From: an uncultured Prochlorococcus sp.
GTDB lineage: Bacteria > Cyanobacteriota > Cyanobacteriia > PCC-6307 > Cyanobiaceae
DNA: 64,000 bases
Assembly: GCA_902606505.1 (NCBI GenBank)
Contig: CACLGU010000001.1
Coordinates: 1-64,000 of the forward strand
Direction of reading: 5' to 3'
Under the pieces are notes generated by a model. That model saw only the letters and a list, made by a program, of their open reading frames with translations, had not been told where the DNA came from and made no database searches. Made by a program: the position numbers and the translations under genes. Below, one piece after another: positions 1 to 9,545 of the stretch. Positions within the stretch are counted from its first letter, which is position 1, and each line of letters begins with the position of its first letter.

Positions 1-867
1 AGTTTTGATGGCCTTCATGCTGGCCACAGACAATTAATAAAAAGTGTAGTTGAAGAAAATCAATATACACCAACAATTGCAAGCTTCTGGCCTCACCCCC
101 GAGAAGTCCTTTACAAAGAGATGCGTCTTAGACTTGATCTCCCTAATGAAAAACTATCAATTCTTGAAAATCTGGGGATTGAACAATTAGTTCTGATTCC
201 TTTTGATATGGAACTATCCAAATTAAGTGCCGAAAGGTTCGTAAGAGATATTTTGATAAATCAATTACAAGCAAAAAACATTTCTGTAGGCGCTAATTTT
301 AAATTTGGTTTCAGAAGAAGTGGAGATATAAATACAATAAAAAATATGATTAAGGATACTAATATCAAGCTAAAAATTATTCCAATTTTAGAAGACAAGG
401 AAGGTAGGATCAGCAGCAGCAGAATAAGAGATCTATTAGAGAAAAGTGATCTTAAAAATGCTTTCAAAATTCTTAATAGGCCTTATAGTTTTTATGGAAA
501 AGTTGTTAAAGGTAAAGGAATTGGGAAAAGTATAGGATGGCCTACCGCAAATCTTGAAATAGATGGCAGAAAATTTTTACCTGGAGAAGGAGTTTACGCA
601 TCTTGGACAACTATAGAAAATTCCAACAAAAAAATTGAATCTGTTATGAATCTTGGCTCTCAACCAACAATAAATCCTTTATTGCCTTCTGCAGTTGAAG
701 TTCATTTAATAAATAAAGATATCGATCTATATGGTTTAAATCTATCTGTTGAACCAGTTGAAAAACTTAGATCTCAAATCAAGTTCAAAAATATAGATCA
801 ACTTTCTAATCAAATTAAAAAAGATAGAGATAAAGCTTTGAAAATTTTTAAAAACTACAATAAATAA
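1..867 (+). CDS. ribF: Bifunctional riboflavin kinase/FAD synthetase RibF (5' truncated by window edge)
   Basis: Frame 1 is open from base 1 and encodes SFDGLHAGHRQLI (nucleotidyltransferase FDGxHxGH motif) upstream of the listed ATG at 121; C-terminal flavokinase part has GKGIGKSIGWPTANLE. Confidence 0.95.
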   Translation, partial: SFDGLHAGHRQLIKSVVEENQYTPTIASFWPHPREVLYKEMRLRLDLPNEKLSILENLGIEQLVLIPFDMELSKLSAERFVRDILINQLQAKNISVGANFKFGFRRSGDINTIKNMIKDTNIKLKIIPILEDKEGRISSSRIRDLLEKSDLKNAFKILNRPYSFYGKVVKGKGIGKSIGWPTANLEIDGRKFLPGEGVYASWTTIENSNKKIESVMNLGSQPTINPLLPSAVEVHLINKDIDLYGLNLSVEPVEKLRSQIKFKNIDQLSNQIKKDRDKALKIFKNYNK

Positions 868-874
868 ATTACAA

Positions 875-1930
875 ATGCTGAATTCCAATCCTAGAGACAA
901 CGAAGATTTAAGAATTTATCAAATTATTGACGCTAATCTTGATAGAGCCAGAGAAGGACTAAGAGTATTAGAGGATTGGGCTAGATTTGGCCTAGGCAAA
1001 GAAACATATGTTGAAAAGATTAAAAATTTTAGACAAATTTTAGGAAAAAATCATTTAGATGTTTATAAACAATCTAGAAATCACATTGAGGACAAATGTA
1101 AAGGATTTACTCATCGAGAGCAATTCAACAGAAAAACTTCTGAGCAAATTATAAGTTCTAATTCAGCCAGAGTTCAAGAAGCATTAAGAGTGATAGAAGA
1201 ATTCTCAAGGTTACAAAATCATGAGCTTTCAAAAATTGCTTCGGAAATTAGATATGAAATTTATACTATTGAAACTGACTTATTAAGTTATAGCAAGTGT
1301 AAGAAGTTGGAGGAAATATTAAAAGAAAATGACTTATATGTAATCACAGATCAAAAGGACAATTTATTAGAAATAATAGAAGAGATTTTAATTGCGGGAG
1401 TAAGAATTATTCAACATAGATTTAAAAAGGGAACTGATCAAGATCATCTTCGAGAAGCAATTCAGATTAAAAATCTATGTAAAAGATATAATTCTTTGTT
1501 TATCATTAACGATAGACTTGATATAGCACTAGCATCTAACGCGGATGGAATTCATCTTGGACAAGACGATTTAGACTTAAAAACCGCACGAAAACTATTA
1601 GGGTATTCAAAAATTGTCGGTATAAGTGCAAATAATGCAATTGATATTTCAAATGCTCTCAAGGATGGTTGTGATTACTTAGGAATAGGGCCAGTATTTG
1701 AAACTACAACAAAAAAGAATAAAATACCTTTAGGTATTGAGAATATCAAAACATTAACAAAGGATTTAAATATTCCTTGGTTTGCTATTGGAGGAATCAA
1801 GTCAAATAATATTTCATATTTAAAAAGAAATGGGTTTAAAAAAGTTGCTTTAGTTTCGGAATTAATGAATTCTGAAGATCCTAAAGAAGACGCTATGATG
1901 ATTATAAAAAAGTTGTCTAATGAAAATTAG
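875..1930 (+). CDS. thiE: Thiamine-phosphate synthase with cyanobacterial N-terminal extension
   Basis: C-terminal half has the ThiE motifs LFIINDRLDIALASNADGIHLGQDDL and YLGIGPVFETTTK. Confidence 0.93.
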   Translation: MLNSNPRDNEDLRIYQIIDANLDRAREGLRVLEDWARFGLGKETYVEKIKNFRQILGKNHLDVYKQSRNHIEDKCKGFTHREQFNRKTSEQIISSNSARVQEALRVIEEFSRLQNHELSKIASEIRYEIYTIETDLLSYSKCKKLEEILKENDLYVITDQKDNLLEIIEEILIAGVRIIQHRFKKGTDQDHLREAIQIKNLCKRYNSLFIINDRLDIALASNADGIHLGQDDLDLKTARKLLGYSKIVGISANNAIDISNALKDGCDYLGIGPVFETTTKKNKIPLGIENIKTLTKDLNIPWFAIGGIKSNNISYLKRNGFKKVALVSELMNSEDPKEDAMMIIKKLSNEN

Positions 1931-2129
1931 AGTAAATGGAGAAGAAAAAAAAATAGAATTTGATCAAGAAAATGCTCTACTATCTAAAGCTCTTCACCAA
2001 ATGGGATATAAACCAAACACAATTGTAGTGGAATTAAATAATTTAATTATAAATTCAATGAAATGGGAAAAAGTGAAGCTTAAAGATGGTGATAATTTAG
2101 AAATTGTTTCAATAGTTGGTGGCGGATAA
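1920..2129 (+). CDS. thiS: Sulfur carrier protein ThiS
   Basis: 69 aa ubiquitin-like protein ending in VGGG; overlaps the thiE 3' end by 11 bp. Confidence 0.92.
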   Translation: MKIRVNGEEKKIEFDQENALLSKALHQMGYKPNTIVVELNNLIINSMKWEKVKLKDGDNLEIVSIVGGG

Positions 2130-2241
2130 AAGAAAAATACTTAGTGTATTAAAAATCTTCATATTTTTTTAAGTTTAGGCTTGAAACAATAGCCAAATTT
2201 CTCCTTTTTTCGTTTTATATTTTTAATACTTAAATTTAACA

Positions 2242-2409
2242 ATGAAAGAAAAAATTGATAGCAACTCAAGGTCGCTAAAATGGGAGCAAAATGGGGAGTT
2301 AGCACATAAAGACCTCACCGATCTGATTGAAAGATTAAAAAATGTAGAAAGTGAACATACCTCATATGAGCTGTCTAGATTAGGTACAAAATCAAACATA
2401 AAAGATTAA
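2242..2409 (+). CDS. Small conserved-looking hypothetical protein (55 aa)
   Basis: Not in the supplied track; ATG..TAA reads MKEKIDSNSRSLKWEQNGELAHKDLTDLIERLKNVESEHTSYELSRLGTKSNIKD. Confidence 0.55.
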   Translation: MKEKIDSNSRSLKWEQNGELAHKDLTDLIERLKNVESEHTSYELSRLGTKSNIKD

Positions 2410-2476
2410 ATTTGTTACTTAGATCTTGTTTTTATAAAAATTTGTACCAAATTAAAAATACTGAATATAAAAATAA

Positions 2477-2608
2477 ATGCCGAAAAGATTTCCAGAATGG
2501 GTAAATACAGAAGTCGTGATAAAAGCAATCAAAATGAGGGAAGAAGGAATGCTATCAAAACAACTAAATCTATGGATAGAAAACCTATTAGAAATAGAAA
2601 AAAAGTGA
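2477..2608 (+). CDS. Small hypothetical protein (43 aa)
   Basis: Not in the supplied track; ATG..TGA reads MPKRFPEWVNTEVVIKAIKMREEGMLSKQLNLWIENLLEIEKK. Confidence 0.5.
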   Translation: MPKRFPEWVNTEVVIKAIKMREEGMLSKQLNLWIENLLEIEKK

Positions 2609-2612
2609 TTAT

Positions 2613-3269
2613 CTAGGAAATACTTTTAATAATTCTGAGAGCCGCCATTGCTGCTCCGTATCCATTATCTATATTCATAACTGCAATACCAGGAGAACAG
2701 CTTGACAACATACTATTTAAGGCAGTTTCTCCATCCTTGCTAACGCCATATCCTACTGAGACAGGTACTGCAATTATCGGTTGAGCCAACAATCCGCCCA
2801 CAACTGTTGCCAAAGCTCCTTCCATTCCAGCACAAACTATTAATACATCATATTTATTAATTTCTTCTAACTTACTCATCAATCGATGAAGTCCCGCTAC
2901 TCCAACATCTATAAAAGATTGACAATTCACTCCATAAATTTCGAGAGCTAATTGTGCTTCAAGTGTTACGGACAAATCGCTTGAGCCGCCTGAAATTATG
3001 GCAACTTTTTTATTAGTAAATATTTTATTAAAATTTTTCCCAATTGTTAAGCAATTTGCTTCCTCGTGGAATCGTGCATCTTCATACAAATCTAAAAGAT
3101 AATTAGCCTTTTCACTATTAATTCTAGTAATGAAAACAACCTCATTTTTACTTAATACATTTCCACATAATCTTTCTAATTGGTCGATACTCTTATCTTG
3201 CCCCCAAATAGCCTCAATGAGTCCAAGCCTATCTCTTCTTTGAAAATCAAACTTGATATCAAAATTCAT
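2613..3269 (-). CDS. larB: LarB-like (PurE/NCAIR mutase-related) protein
   Basis: PurE-like C-terminal core (SGGSSDLSVTLEAQLALEIYG, VCAGMEGALATVVGGLLAQPIIAVPVSVGYG) with a LarB-type N-terminal domain. Confidence 0.8.
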   Translation of the reverse strand: MNFDIKFDFQRRDRLGLIEAIWGQDKSIDQLERLCGNVLSKNEVVFITRINSEKANYLLDLYEDARFHEEANCLTIGKNFNKIFTNKKVAIISGGSSDLSVTLEAQLALEIYGVNCQSFIDVGVAGLHRLMSKLEEINKYDVLIVCAGMEGALATVVGGLLAQPIIAVPVSVGYGVSKDGETALNSMLSSCSPGIAVMNIDNGYGAAMAALRIIKSIS

Positions 3270-3712
3270 CTTTGTTTATCTAATTCTCCCTCGTAAATTA
3301 ATTCAAAAGGATTATCGCCTACATTTAGAGCAGCTTTAACATTATCTTCAAATTTTTGTTGAACTAGATTTACTTCTGACATTGGTATGCTTTTCCATAA
3401 TTTCTTACTTTTCCAATTTACTAATATTAAAGCTTCTTCTTTTTCTTTATCCCAAAATAATTGTCTACCCAAAAAACCATCTTGAGAAGATAACCAAGGT
3501 TCCCATATTTCTTTTTCAGCATTTAGCCAAGCTGCTTTTACATCAGCAGGTACTTTAAGTCTTAATTCCTCTATGACCATTTCACTTTGAAAATTATCCA
3601 TTGTAAGAGCTTTTAAATTGGGAATATCAGATTGAAAAATTAAAACTACTAAGCAAATTAATAATAAACAAAATCTTTGAATATTTTTTTTCAAACTTAA
3701 TTCAAATCTCAT
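3266..3712 (-). CDS. TIGR03792-like conserved cyanobacterial protein
   Basis: ORF with N-terminal hydrophobic segment and [27 protein letters not shown]; start overlaps ispF end. Confidence 0.7.
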   Translation of the reverse strand: MRFELSLKKNIQRFCLLLICLVVLIFQSDIPNLKALTMDNFQSEMVIEELRLKVPADVKAAWLNAEKEIWEPWLSSQDGFLGRQLFWDKEKEEALILVNWKSKKLWKSIPMSEVNLVQQKFEDNVKAALNVGDNPFELIYEGELDKQR

Positions 3713-4209
3713 TTTCTCTCAAGTAATACAACTGAGTGACAACTTATACCCTCTTCTCTGCCCTCAGGTCCCAGTTTCTCATTTGTGGTCGCTTTAATTC
3801 CTACGAAGCTATCATCAATTTCTAAAGTATTAGAAATATTTTTTTTCATTAATCCTACAAAAGGTTTAATTTTTGGTCTTTCTACAACAATAACGCTATC
3901 AATATTATTAATTTCCCAACCTTGCTTTCTAATTAATTTAATTACTTTTGACAATAATAATAAGCTATCGGCATTTTTCCATTTTTGATCGGAAGGAGGA
4001 AAGTATTTTCCTATATCTCCTAGAGATAATGCTCCTAATAATGCATCCATTATTGAATGGCTCAAAACATCAGCATCGCTATGACCATCAAGTCCTAAAT
4101 CATCAGGATGCTTCAATTCGACTCCCCCAATAATTAAGTTTCTATCCTTAACTAATCTATGAATATCATATCCATTACCAATACGAAAATTTGGAATTCT
4201 TTTAATCAT
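3709..4209 (-). CDS. ispF: 2-C-methyl-D-erythritol 2,4-cyclodiphosphate synthase
   Basis: [33 protein letters not shown] and [25 protein letters not shown] motifs. Confidence 0.97.
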   Translation of the reverse strand: MIKRIPNFRIGNGYDIHRLVKDRNLIIGGVELKHPDDLGLDGHSDADVLSHSIMDALLGALSLGDIGKYFPPSDQKWKNADSLLLLSKVIKLIRKQGWEINNIDSVIVVERPKIKPFVGLMKKNISNTLEIDDSFVGIKATTNEKLGPEGREEGISCHSVVLLERK

Positions 4210-4533
4210 GCAAATATTAATAAATCCACTTGTAAGAACATTAAATTATTTTATAGTTGTACAAAGATTTAACTTGACAATTTAGTTAAATTTTTCAAAA
4301 TTTATTCTAACAAAAAAATAAGCATAGTTTATTGGCATTTAAAAAGTATTTAATTATTATTCAGCAAAAAGTAATCGGAGAAAATAATGTTAACGAAATC
4401 TTGATATTTAATTAAAAAAAAATGTTTTTGAAATCGCTTTGAAACTTATATCCTGCACATTATCCAGAACTTTATTTAATATCCACTAATCCAATTTAAT
4501 TCTTGATTTATATGGAATTATTAATCTTTTAAT

Positions 4534-6582
4534 TTATTGCTGATCTGAAATTGATTTGATAAATTTATAAATTTCAGGAGTTAGTATATCTTTTGCCCAT
4601 TCATATGAAAGATGGTCATCATCTCTATAAATATCAACCCCTTCCATAGTAAACCTACAATTACTTTCAGGACAAACGAATTTATAGGTATCAAAAAGAA
4701 ATATATTTTCATGAGAATTTGCTAGTTGATTCAATTTTTCAATTAAAGGGCTGAAAATTCCTCTATCTTCTTCAATAAAAAATTTGCTTTCAATTTGACA
4801 GTTTGTCTTTACAAGAGAGTTGAACCACTGTTTATTAGACGTTGAACATTTTGGATTTATAAATTCTTTCTCCCATTCTGGTATTGGAGTTTGAACTATA
4901 ACTTTGGCACCTTTTTTTTGAGCAAAGCTAGCTAGATTTTTTACAGCTGAACTCCAGTCGATAAAGTAAGTTTCTTGAGTACCCAAAGAGCCATCTTTTC
5001 TCATGAATATAAAGGCTGATTCTGGGTATTCATAATAGGTTCCACCAAAATGATAGGGAGACCTCATTGTAATTAAGACTATGTCGCCATTATTTATTTC
5101 CTTATATAGTTTTTTTTCGACAAATTTGAATTCATCTAACGCTTCTAGGTCTCCTTTCTTATTCCTCTTTCGATAATGTCCAACTGGGGGGAAGGGAGTT
5201 CCTGCTGCTGAGATGAATTGTAGGTTCATCCCAAGCGAATTTGCTACTTCTGCACCTGCCCCATAGAGAGAATTTGCATGACTATCACCAATTAGCCAAA
5301 GTTTTTGGTCGCTTTTATTATCAATTAAGTAACATATAGTGTGCTTAGAAAGATTATCAAGACAAGATTCTCCAAAAGGGAAATATACTGGCAGCATACT
5401 AATTTTAAGTTCTTTCCCTGTATATAATTGCCCTCTGAGAGGCTTTCCAAGCGTGATAAGACCACCAGAAAGCAACAATATAGCTCCTCCTCCTGCGACA
5501 AGCGTTCTCCATCGTCTTCCGAACCAATTCCCCTTACGAAGAGGTGTTTCGATATAATAATGCGAAGCAATTGCTAGACCAAACATAAGCATGATTTGGA
5601 AAGGTACTGACCACCAATGTATTCCAATAGTCCAACGACTAATTGCAAGAACTCCCCAATGCCAAAGATAAAGTGAGTAAGATATTAAGCCAATGTAAAC
5701 AACCTTGGAGTTGGTAAAGATTTTGAATGCTTTAGTTTCTTTTTTTATAGAGGCAATTAGCACAACTGAGAGAAAAACCACTGCAATAGTAGATTCTGCT
5801 GCTAATGACATAGGTAAGTACATTACTCCAACAATCAATGTAAGTACCAAAAGAGGTGGAGCCTTTTCAAGGTTTCTTTTGATAAATGGTTTTTTATATA
5901 CTCCAATAAAAAGCAAACATCCAACTGCCATTTCCCAGAACCTTGCTGGCATCAAGAAATATGCTGCTGATTGGTTATTTGGATAGAGATAAAGGAAAAT
6001 AATCAATGATATAACCGATAGCACACCTACTGTTAGTAACAAATTACGAGCACCATTTTTTGTTTGCCTTCCAAACCCAGTGAACCATACCAATAGAGGG
6101 AAAAAGATATAGAACTGTTCTTCAATTCCCAGAGACCAAGTATGTGTGAATACATTGAGTTCCGTTGAATTAGCAAAATAGTCCGTCATTTGATGAAAAA
6201 GATATAAGTTAGACAATCCAAATAATGATGCCAAACCTGTTTTCAAAGTCACACCTGGTATTGGATTGAATAAACAAATAGCAATGCTCATTATGAGAAC
6301 AAAAACTGATAGTGCTGGAACTAGTCGTTTTACCCTTCTTTCATAAAAACCACTAATAAAGTCTTTAAAGTTTTTAGATGGTCTTTGATAAAGAGATGAT
6401 GTTATGACAAATCCCGAGATAACAAAAAAAATATCCACCCCAAGATATCCATTTGGTAGTATTTCTTTATTGAAATGATTAATGATTACAGTTAATACTG
6501 CAAAAGCCCTAAGTCCATCAATTTCAGGACGGTATCGATTTTTAATAGCTAATAAATTATCTTTGATATCAACTGACATCAA
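4534..6582 (-). CDS. Acyltransferase 3 (OafA/YrhL-type) with C-terminal SGNH domain
   Basis: N-terminal YRPEIDGLRAFAVLTVIINHF..GYLGVDIFFVISGFVIT, multiple TM helices, SGNH motif GDSHANSL in the C-terminal part. Confidence 0.92.
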   Translation of the reverse strand: MMSVDIKDNLLAIKNRYRPEIDGLRAFAVLTVIINHFNKEILPNGYLGVDIFFVISGFVITSSLYQRPSKNFKDFISGFYERRVKRLVPALSVFVLIMSIAICLFNPIPGVTLKTGLASLFGLSNLYLFHQMTDYFANSTELNVFTHTWSLGIEEQFYIFFPLLVWFTGFGRQTKNGARNLLLTVGVLSVISLIIFLYLYPNNQSAAYFLMPARFWEMAVGCLLFIGVYKKPFIKRNLEKAPPLLVLTLIVGVMYLPMSLAAESTIAVVFLSVVLIASIKKETKAFKIFTNSKVVYIGLISYSLYLWHWGVLAISRWTIGIHWWSVPFQIMLMFGLAIASHYYIETPLRKGNWFGRRWRTLVAGGGAILLLSGGLITLGKPLRGQLYTGKELKISMLPVYFPFGESCLDNLSKHTICYLIDNKSDQKLWLIGDSHANSLYGAGAEVANSLGMNLQFISAAGTPFPPVGHYRKRNKKGDLEALDEFKFVEKKLYKEINNGDIVLITMRSPYHFGGTYYEYPESAFIFMRKDGSLGTQETYFIDWSSAVKNLASFAQKKGAKVIVQTPIPEWEKEFINPKCSTSNKQWFNSLVKTNCQIESKFFIEEDRGIFSPLIEKLNQLANSHENIFLFDTYKFVCPESNCRFTMEGVDIYRDDDHLSYEWAKDILTPEIYKFIKSISDQQ

Positions 6583-6762
6583 AATTCACCAATATTTTAA
6601 TAACTCTATTATATTTTTAACTAATTTTTAAAGTAAGACTTACCATATTTGTTGAGTTTTGAAATAATATATAAAATTTTTTAGAAGAATATTTTTTAAA
6701 CAAATCAATAACAAAATGTGTAAAGTAATTAGTATTATTTATTAAACTTTTAACTAATAATA

Positions 6763-6900
6763 ATGTTTAGAGTATTTTATAAATATTCGGCATGTATAAA
6801 AATCTGCACTGATGACATAACTATTTTATGTGATCCTTGGTTTGATAAAAATGCTTATGATGGAAATAGGGGAAAATATCCAGAAATTATAAATCAATGA
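6763..6900 (+). pseudogene. N-terminal remnant of a metallo-beta-lactamase-fold protein of the type found in surface polysaccharide clusters
   Basis: ATG..TGA, 45 aa: MFRVFYKYSACIKICTDDITILCDPWFDKNAYDGNRGKYPEIINQ. The ACIKI..DDITILCDPWF..AYDG pattern resembles the start of a larger MBL-fold family; the following sequence does not continue it. Confidence 0.6.
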
Positions 6901-6978
6901 AAATTACTAGTAATAATGAAATGACAAACATAAAATAAGAGGCACATTCAAATTATTTTTAATTAGATTTTTTAAAAT

Positions 6979-7140
6979 TTAAAAAATTGAATATATAAAT
7001 GGAGCCACAACTGAACCTTGAGTAAATATTATGAGTGCCCCCATCAATAGAATTGTTATTATGAGAGGTGCTAACCAATACTTTTTGCGAATTCTCAAGA
7101 AATCCCATATATCATTTAGAAGATCTAAAAAAGCTTCCAT
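6979..7140 (-). CDS. DUF5989-like small membrane protein
   Basis: Not in the supplied track; ATG..TAA on minus strand reads MEAFLDLLNDIWDFLRIRKKYWLAPLIITILLMGALIIFTQGSVVAPFIYSIF, typical of the small protein next to SxtJ/carbamoyltransferase genes. Confidence 0.82.
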   Translation of the reverse strand: MEAFLDLLNDIWDFLRIRKKYWLAPLIITILLMGALIIFTQGSVVAPFIYSIF

Positions 7141-7142
7141 TC

Positions 7143-7541
7143 CTAAAAAATCCTTTTCAAATCAATTTTATGGTTTTTTTTATTTTCTTTATAAGTTTTT
7201 TTACCTTTTTTCTTTAATCTTAATGGATCATAACCTATAAATCTCATAACTAAAGAAATAGGTTCAAGAATAAATATAAAGATTATCCCGAGTATTATAC
7301 GACTATTAATCCAGCCAAGAATAAGACCCAAATTCATCCAAAATTTATAAGGATAAATAAGAGTATTCGGTGCAAATATACCTAAAACTAAAAGAGGAAG
7401 TCCAACCCCTAATGTCCAAGCTTTAAATAAATGCCCTCCAATTACTGGAATAATCCATCCAATAATCAATGGGAAACAAAAACCAACAAGCAATCCAAAT
7501 TCTCTTAATTGTTTTTTTGAAATAGATTCTTTCATAATCAA
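7143..7541 (-). CDS. SxtJ-like membrane protein
   Basis: 132 aa, several TM segments, ends LVMRFIGYDPLRLKKK; lies directly downstream of the carbamoyltransferase. Confidence 0.8.
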   Translation of the reverse strand: MIMKESISKKQLREFGLLVGFCFPLIIGWIIPVIGGHLFKAWTLGVGLPLLVLGIFAPNTLIYPYKFWMNLGLILGWINSRIILGIIFIFILEPISLVMRFIGYDPLRLKKKGKKTYKENKKNHKIDLKRIF

Positions 7542-9394
7542 TCAAGTTCAAATTCTTGTCTCCAATTCTCCTTTTGCTCGATTAAGATCTGGTCACTTTT
7601 AAAAAGTAAAATATTTTGCATAACAAGTACATCCATTTCCGTCCTCATAAAGCATCTGTAAGCATCTTGAGGAGTACAAACAATTGGTTCTCCCCTAACA
7701 TTGAATGATGTATTTACTAATGTGGGACACCCAGTCCTTTTTTTAAATGCTTTAATTAACCCGTAATAACGAGGATTTGATTTTTCACTAACAGTTTGAA
7801 TTCTCGCTGAATAATCAACATGTGTAATCGCTGGTAGTGAAGATCTAGCTATATTCAATTTTTCAATACCAAACAGTTTCTTTTCTTCTTCATTAATTTC
7901 ATTACATAATTCTTTTTTTAATGGGGCAACAAGCAACATATATGGGCTTTTAGTACTTAGTTCAAATTGGTTAGATACTTCTTCTTCAAGTATTGATGGA
8001 GCAAAGGGTCTAAAGCTTTCTCTAAATTTTATTTTAAGATTCATCATACTTTGCATTTCCTTATTTCTAGGATCTCCAATAATTGATCTAGCACCTAAAG
8101 CTCTTGGACCAAATTCCATTGGTCCATTAAACCACCCAACAACTTTGCCGTCATCGATAATTTCCGCAAGTTTTTCGAAAAGCTCACTATCTTTAAGTTC
8201 TGAAAAAGAAGAATTAATCTTTTCCAAATAAGAAATAATTTCTTTATTAGAAAATTCACAGCCAAGGTAAGTTCCTTTCATTGAATCATTAATATTTGGT
8301 TTTCTTATTTTTTTTAGATTTTCATACCATCCAATTAAAGCTGCTCCAAGAGCTGAACCAGCATCACCACTAGCAGGCTGAATCCAAATATCATCAAATA
8401 TCTTTTCTTTAATTAACTTTCCATTAGCTACGCAATTCAATGCGACTCCACCTGCAAGGCAAATTTTTGATAATCCTGTTTCTTTCTTCAATGATCTTGC
8501 GAGTTTGATAACAATTTCTTCTGTAACAACTTGAATAGATGCAGCGAGATCCATATGAAATTGGGTAAGTTTCATTTCTTTCTCTCTGGGAGGACTCTCA
8601 AAAAGTTGATGAAATTTTCTACTTGTCATGCGAAATCCACGATGATATTTAAAATATTTCATGTTCAACTTAAATGATCCATCATCTTTAATATCAATTA
8701 GGTTATCTCTAATTTTATCTACATATATTGGATTACCATAAGGAGCTAAACCCATTAATTTGTATTCTCCTGAATTAACTTTAAAACCACAATAATAAGT
8801 AAATGAGGAATAAAGCAGTCCCAAAGAATGAGGAAAACTTATTTCCCAAAGAGGATTAATTTTGTTTTTCTTTCCGATCCATGCTGAAGTTGTAGCCCAT
8901 TCCCCTACTCCATCCATACATAGAATTGCAGCATTTTCAAAAGGACTCGGAAAAAAAGCAGCGGCTGCATGCGATTGATGATGTTCTGCAAAAAGTATTT
9001 CAGGCAAATATTCTTCATCACTATTAGTAATTTCTTTTTGAATAGTTTTAAATTCTTTTTTTAGTAATGACTTTAAAAATAATTTTTCTTTTAACCAAAC
9101 TTGCATTGCAGCAATAAATGATCTAATTCCTCTAGGAGCTGATCCAAGATAAGTTTCTAATAATCTTTCAAAAGTTAGTAATGGTTTCTCATAGTAAATG
9201 ATTGACTCAATATCTCTCAAATCAATTTTTTGCGATTTCAAACAATATCTAACAGCATTAGTTGGGAATCGGGCATCATGCTTCTTTCTAGAAAAACGTT
9301 CCTCCTGGACTGCGACAGTAATATCACCTTCGCACAATAAAACAGCCGCACTATCGTGGTAATAACAAGATATTCCTAATATAAATTTCTTCAT
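7538..9394 (-). CDS. Carbamoyltransferase (NodU/CmcH/SxtI family)
   Basis: ILGISCYYHDSAAVLL, EERFSRKKHDARFP, EHHQSHAAAAFFPSPFENAAILCMDGVGEW, GPRALGARSIIGDPR and NTSFNVRGEPIVCTPQDAYRCF. Confidence 0.95.
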   Translation of the reverse strand: MKKFILGISCYYHDSAAVLLCEGDITVAVQEERFSRKKHDARFPTNAVRYCLKSQKIDLRDIESIIYYEKPLLTFERLLETYLGSAPRGIRSFIAAMQVWLKEKLFLKSLLKKEFKTIQKEITNSDEEYLPEILFAEHHQSHAAAAFFPSPFENAAILCMDGVGEWATTSAWIGKKNKINPLWEISFPHSLGLLYSSFTYYCGFKVNSGEYKLMGLAPYGNPIYVDKIRDNLIDIKDDGSFKLNMKYFKYHRGFRMTSRKFHQLFESPPREKEMKLTQFHMDLAASIQVVTEEIVIKLARSLKKETGLSKICLAGGVALNCVANGKLIKEKIFDDIWIQPASGDAGSALGAALIGWYENLKKIRKPNINDSMKGTYLGCEFSNKEIISYLEKINSSFSELKDSELFEKLAEIIDDGKVVGWFNGPMEFGPRALGARSIIGDPRNKEMQSMMNLKIKFRESFRPFAPSILEEEVSNQFELSTKSPYMLLVAPLKKELCNEINEEEKKLFGIEKLNIARSSLPAITHVDYSARIQTVSEKSNPRYYGLIKAFKKRTGCPTLVNTSFNVRGEPIVCTPQDAYRCFMRTEMDVLVMQNILLFKSDQILIEQKENWRQEFELD

Positions 9395-9545
9395 CTTCAG
9401 AAAAAACTGGAAGTTCTTTTAAAAATATAATAAGGATATTAATCATAATAATATCAAAAGTTTTATTATCGTATCTTGATAAGGTTCTTCTTTGTGTTGA
9501 AATATTGTTGTTAAAAAATAAAAATTATTTTGACAATTTTTTAAG

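Noticed and set aside
261-467. Minus-strand ORF inside ribF
   Set aside because: Antisense to a clearly conserved gene; low-complexity hydrophobic translation is an artefact of AT-rich sequence.
5325-5986. Several ORFs inside the acyltransferase gene
   Set aside because: Alternative-frame or antisense ORFs within a well-supported CDS.
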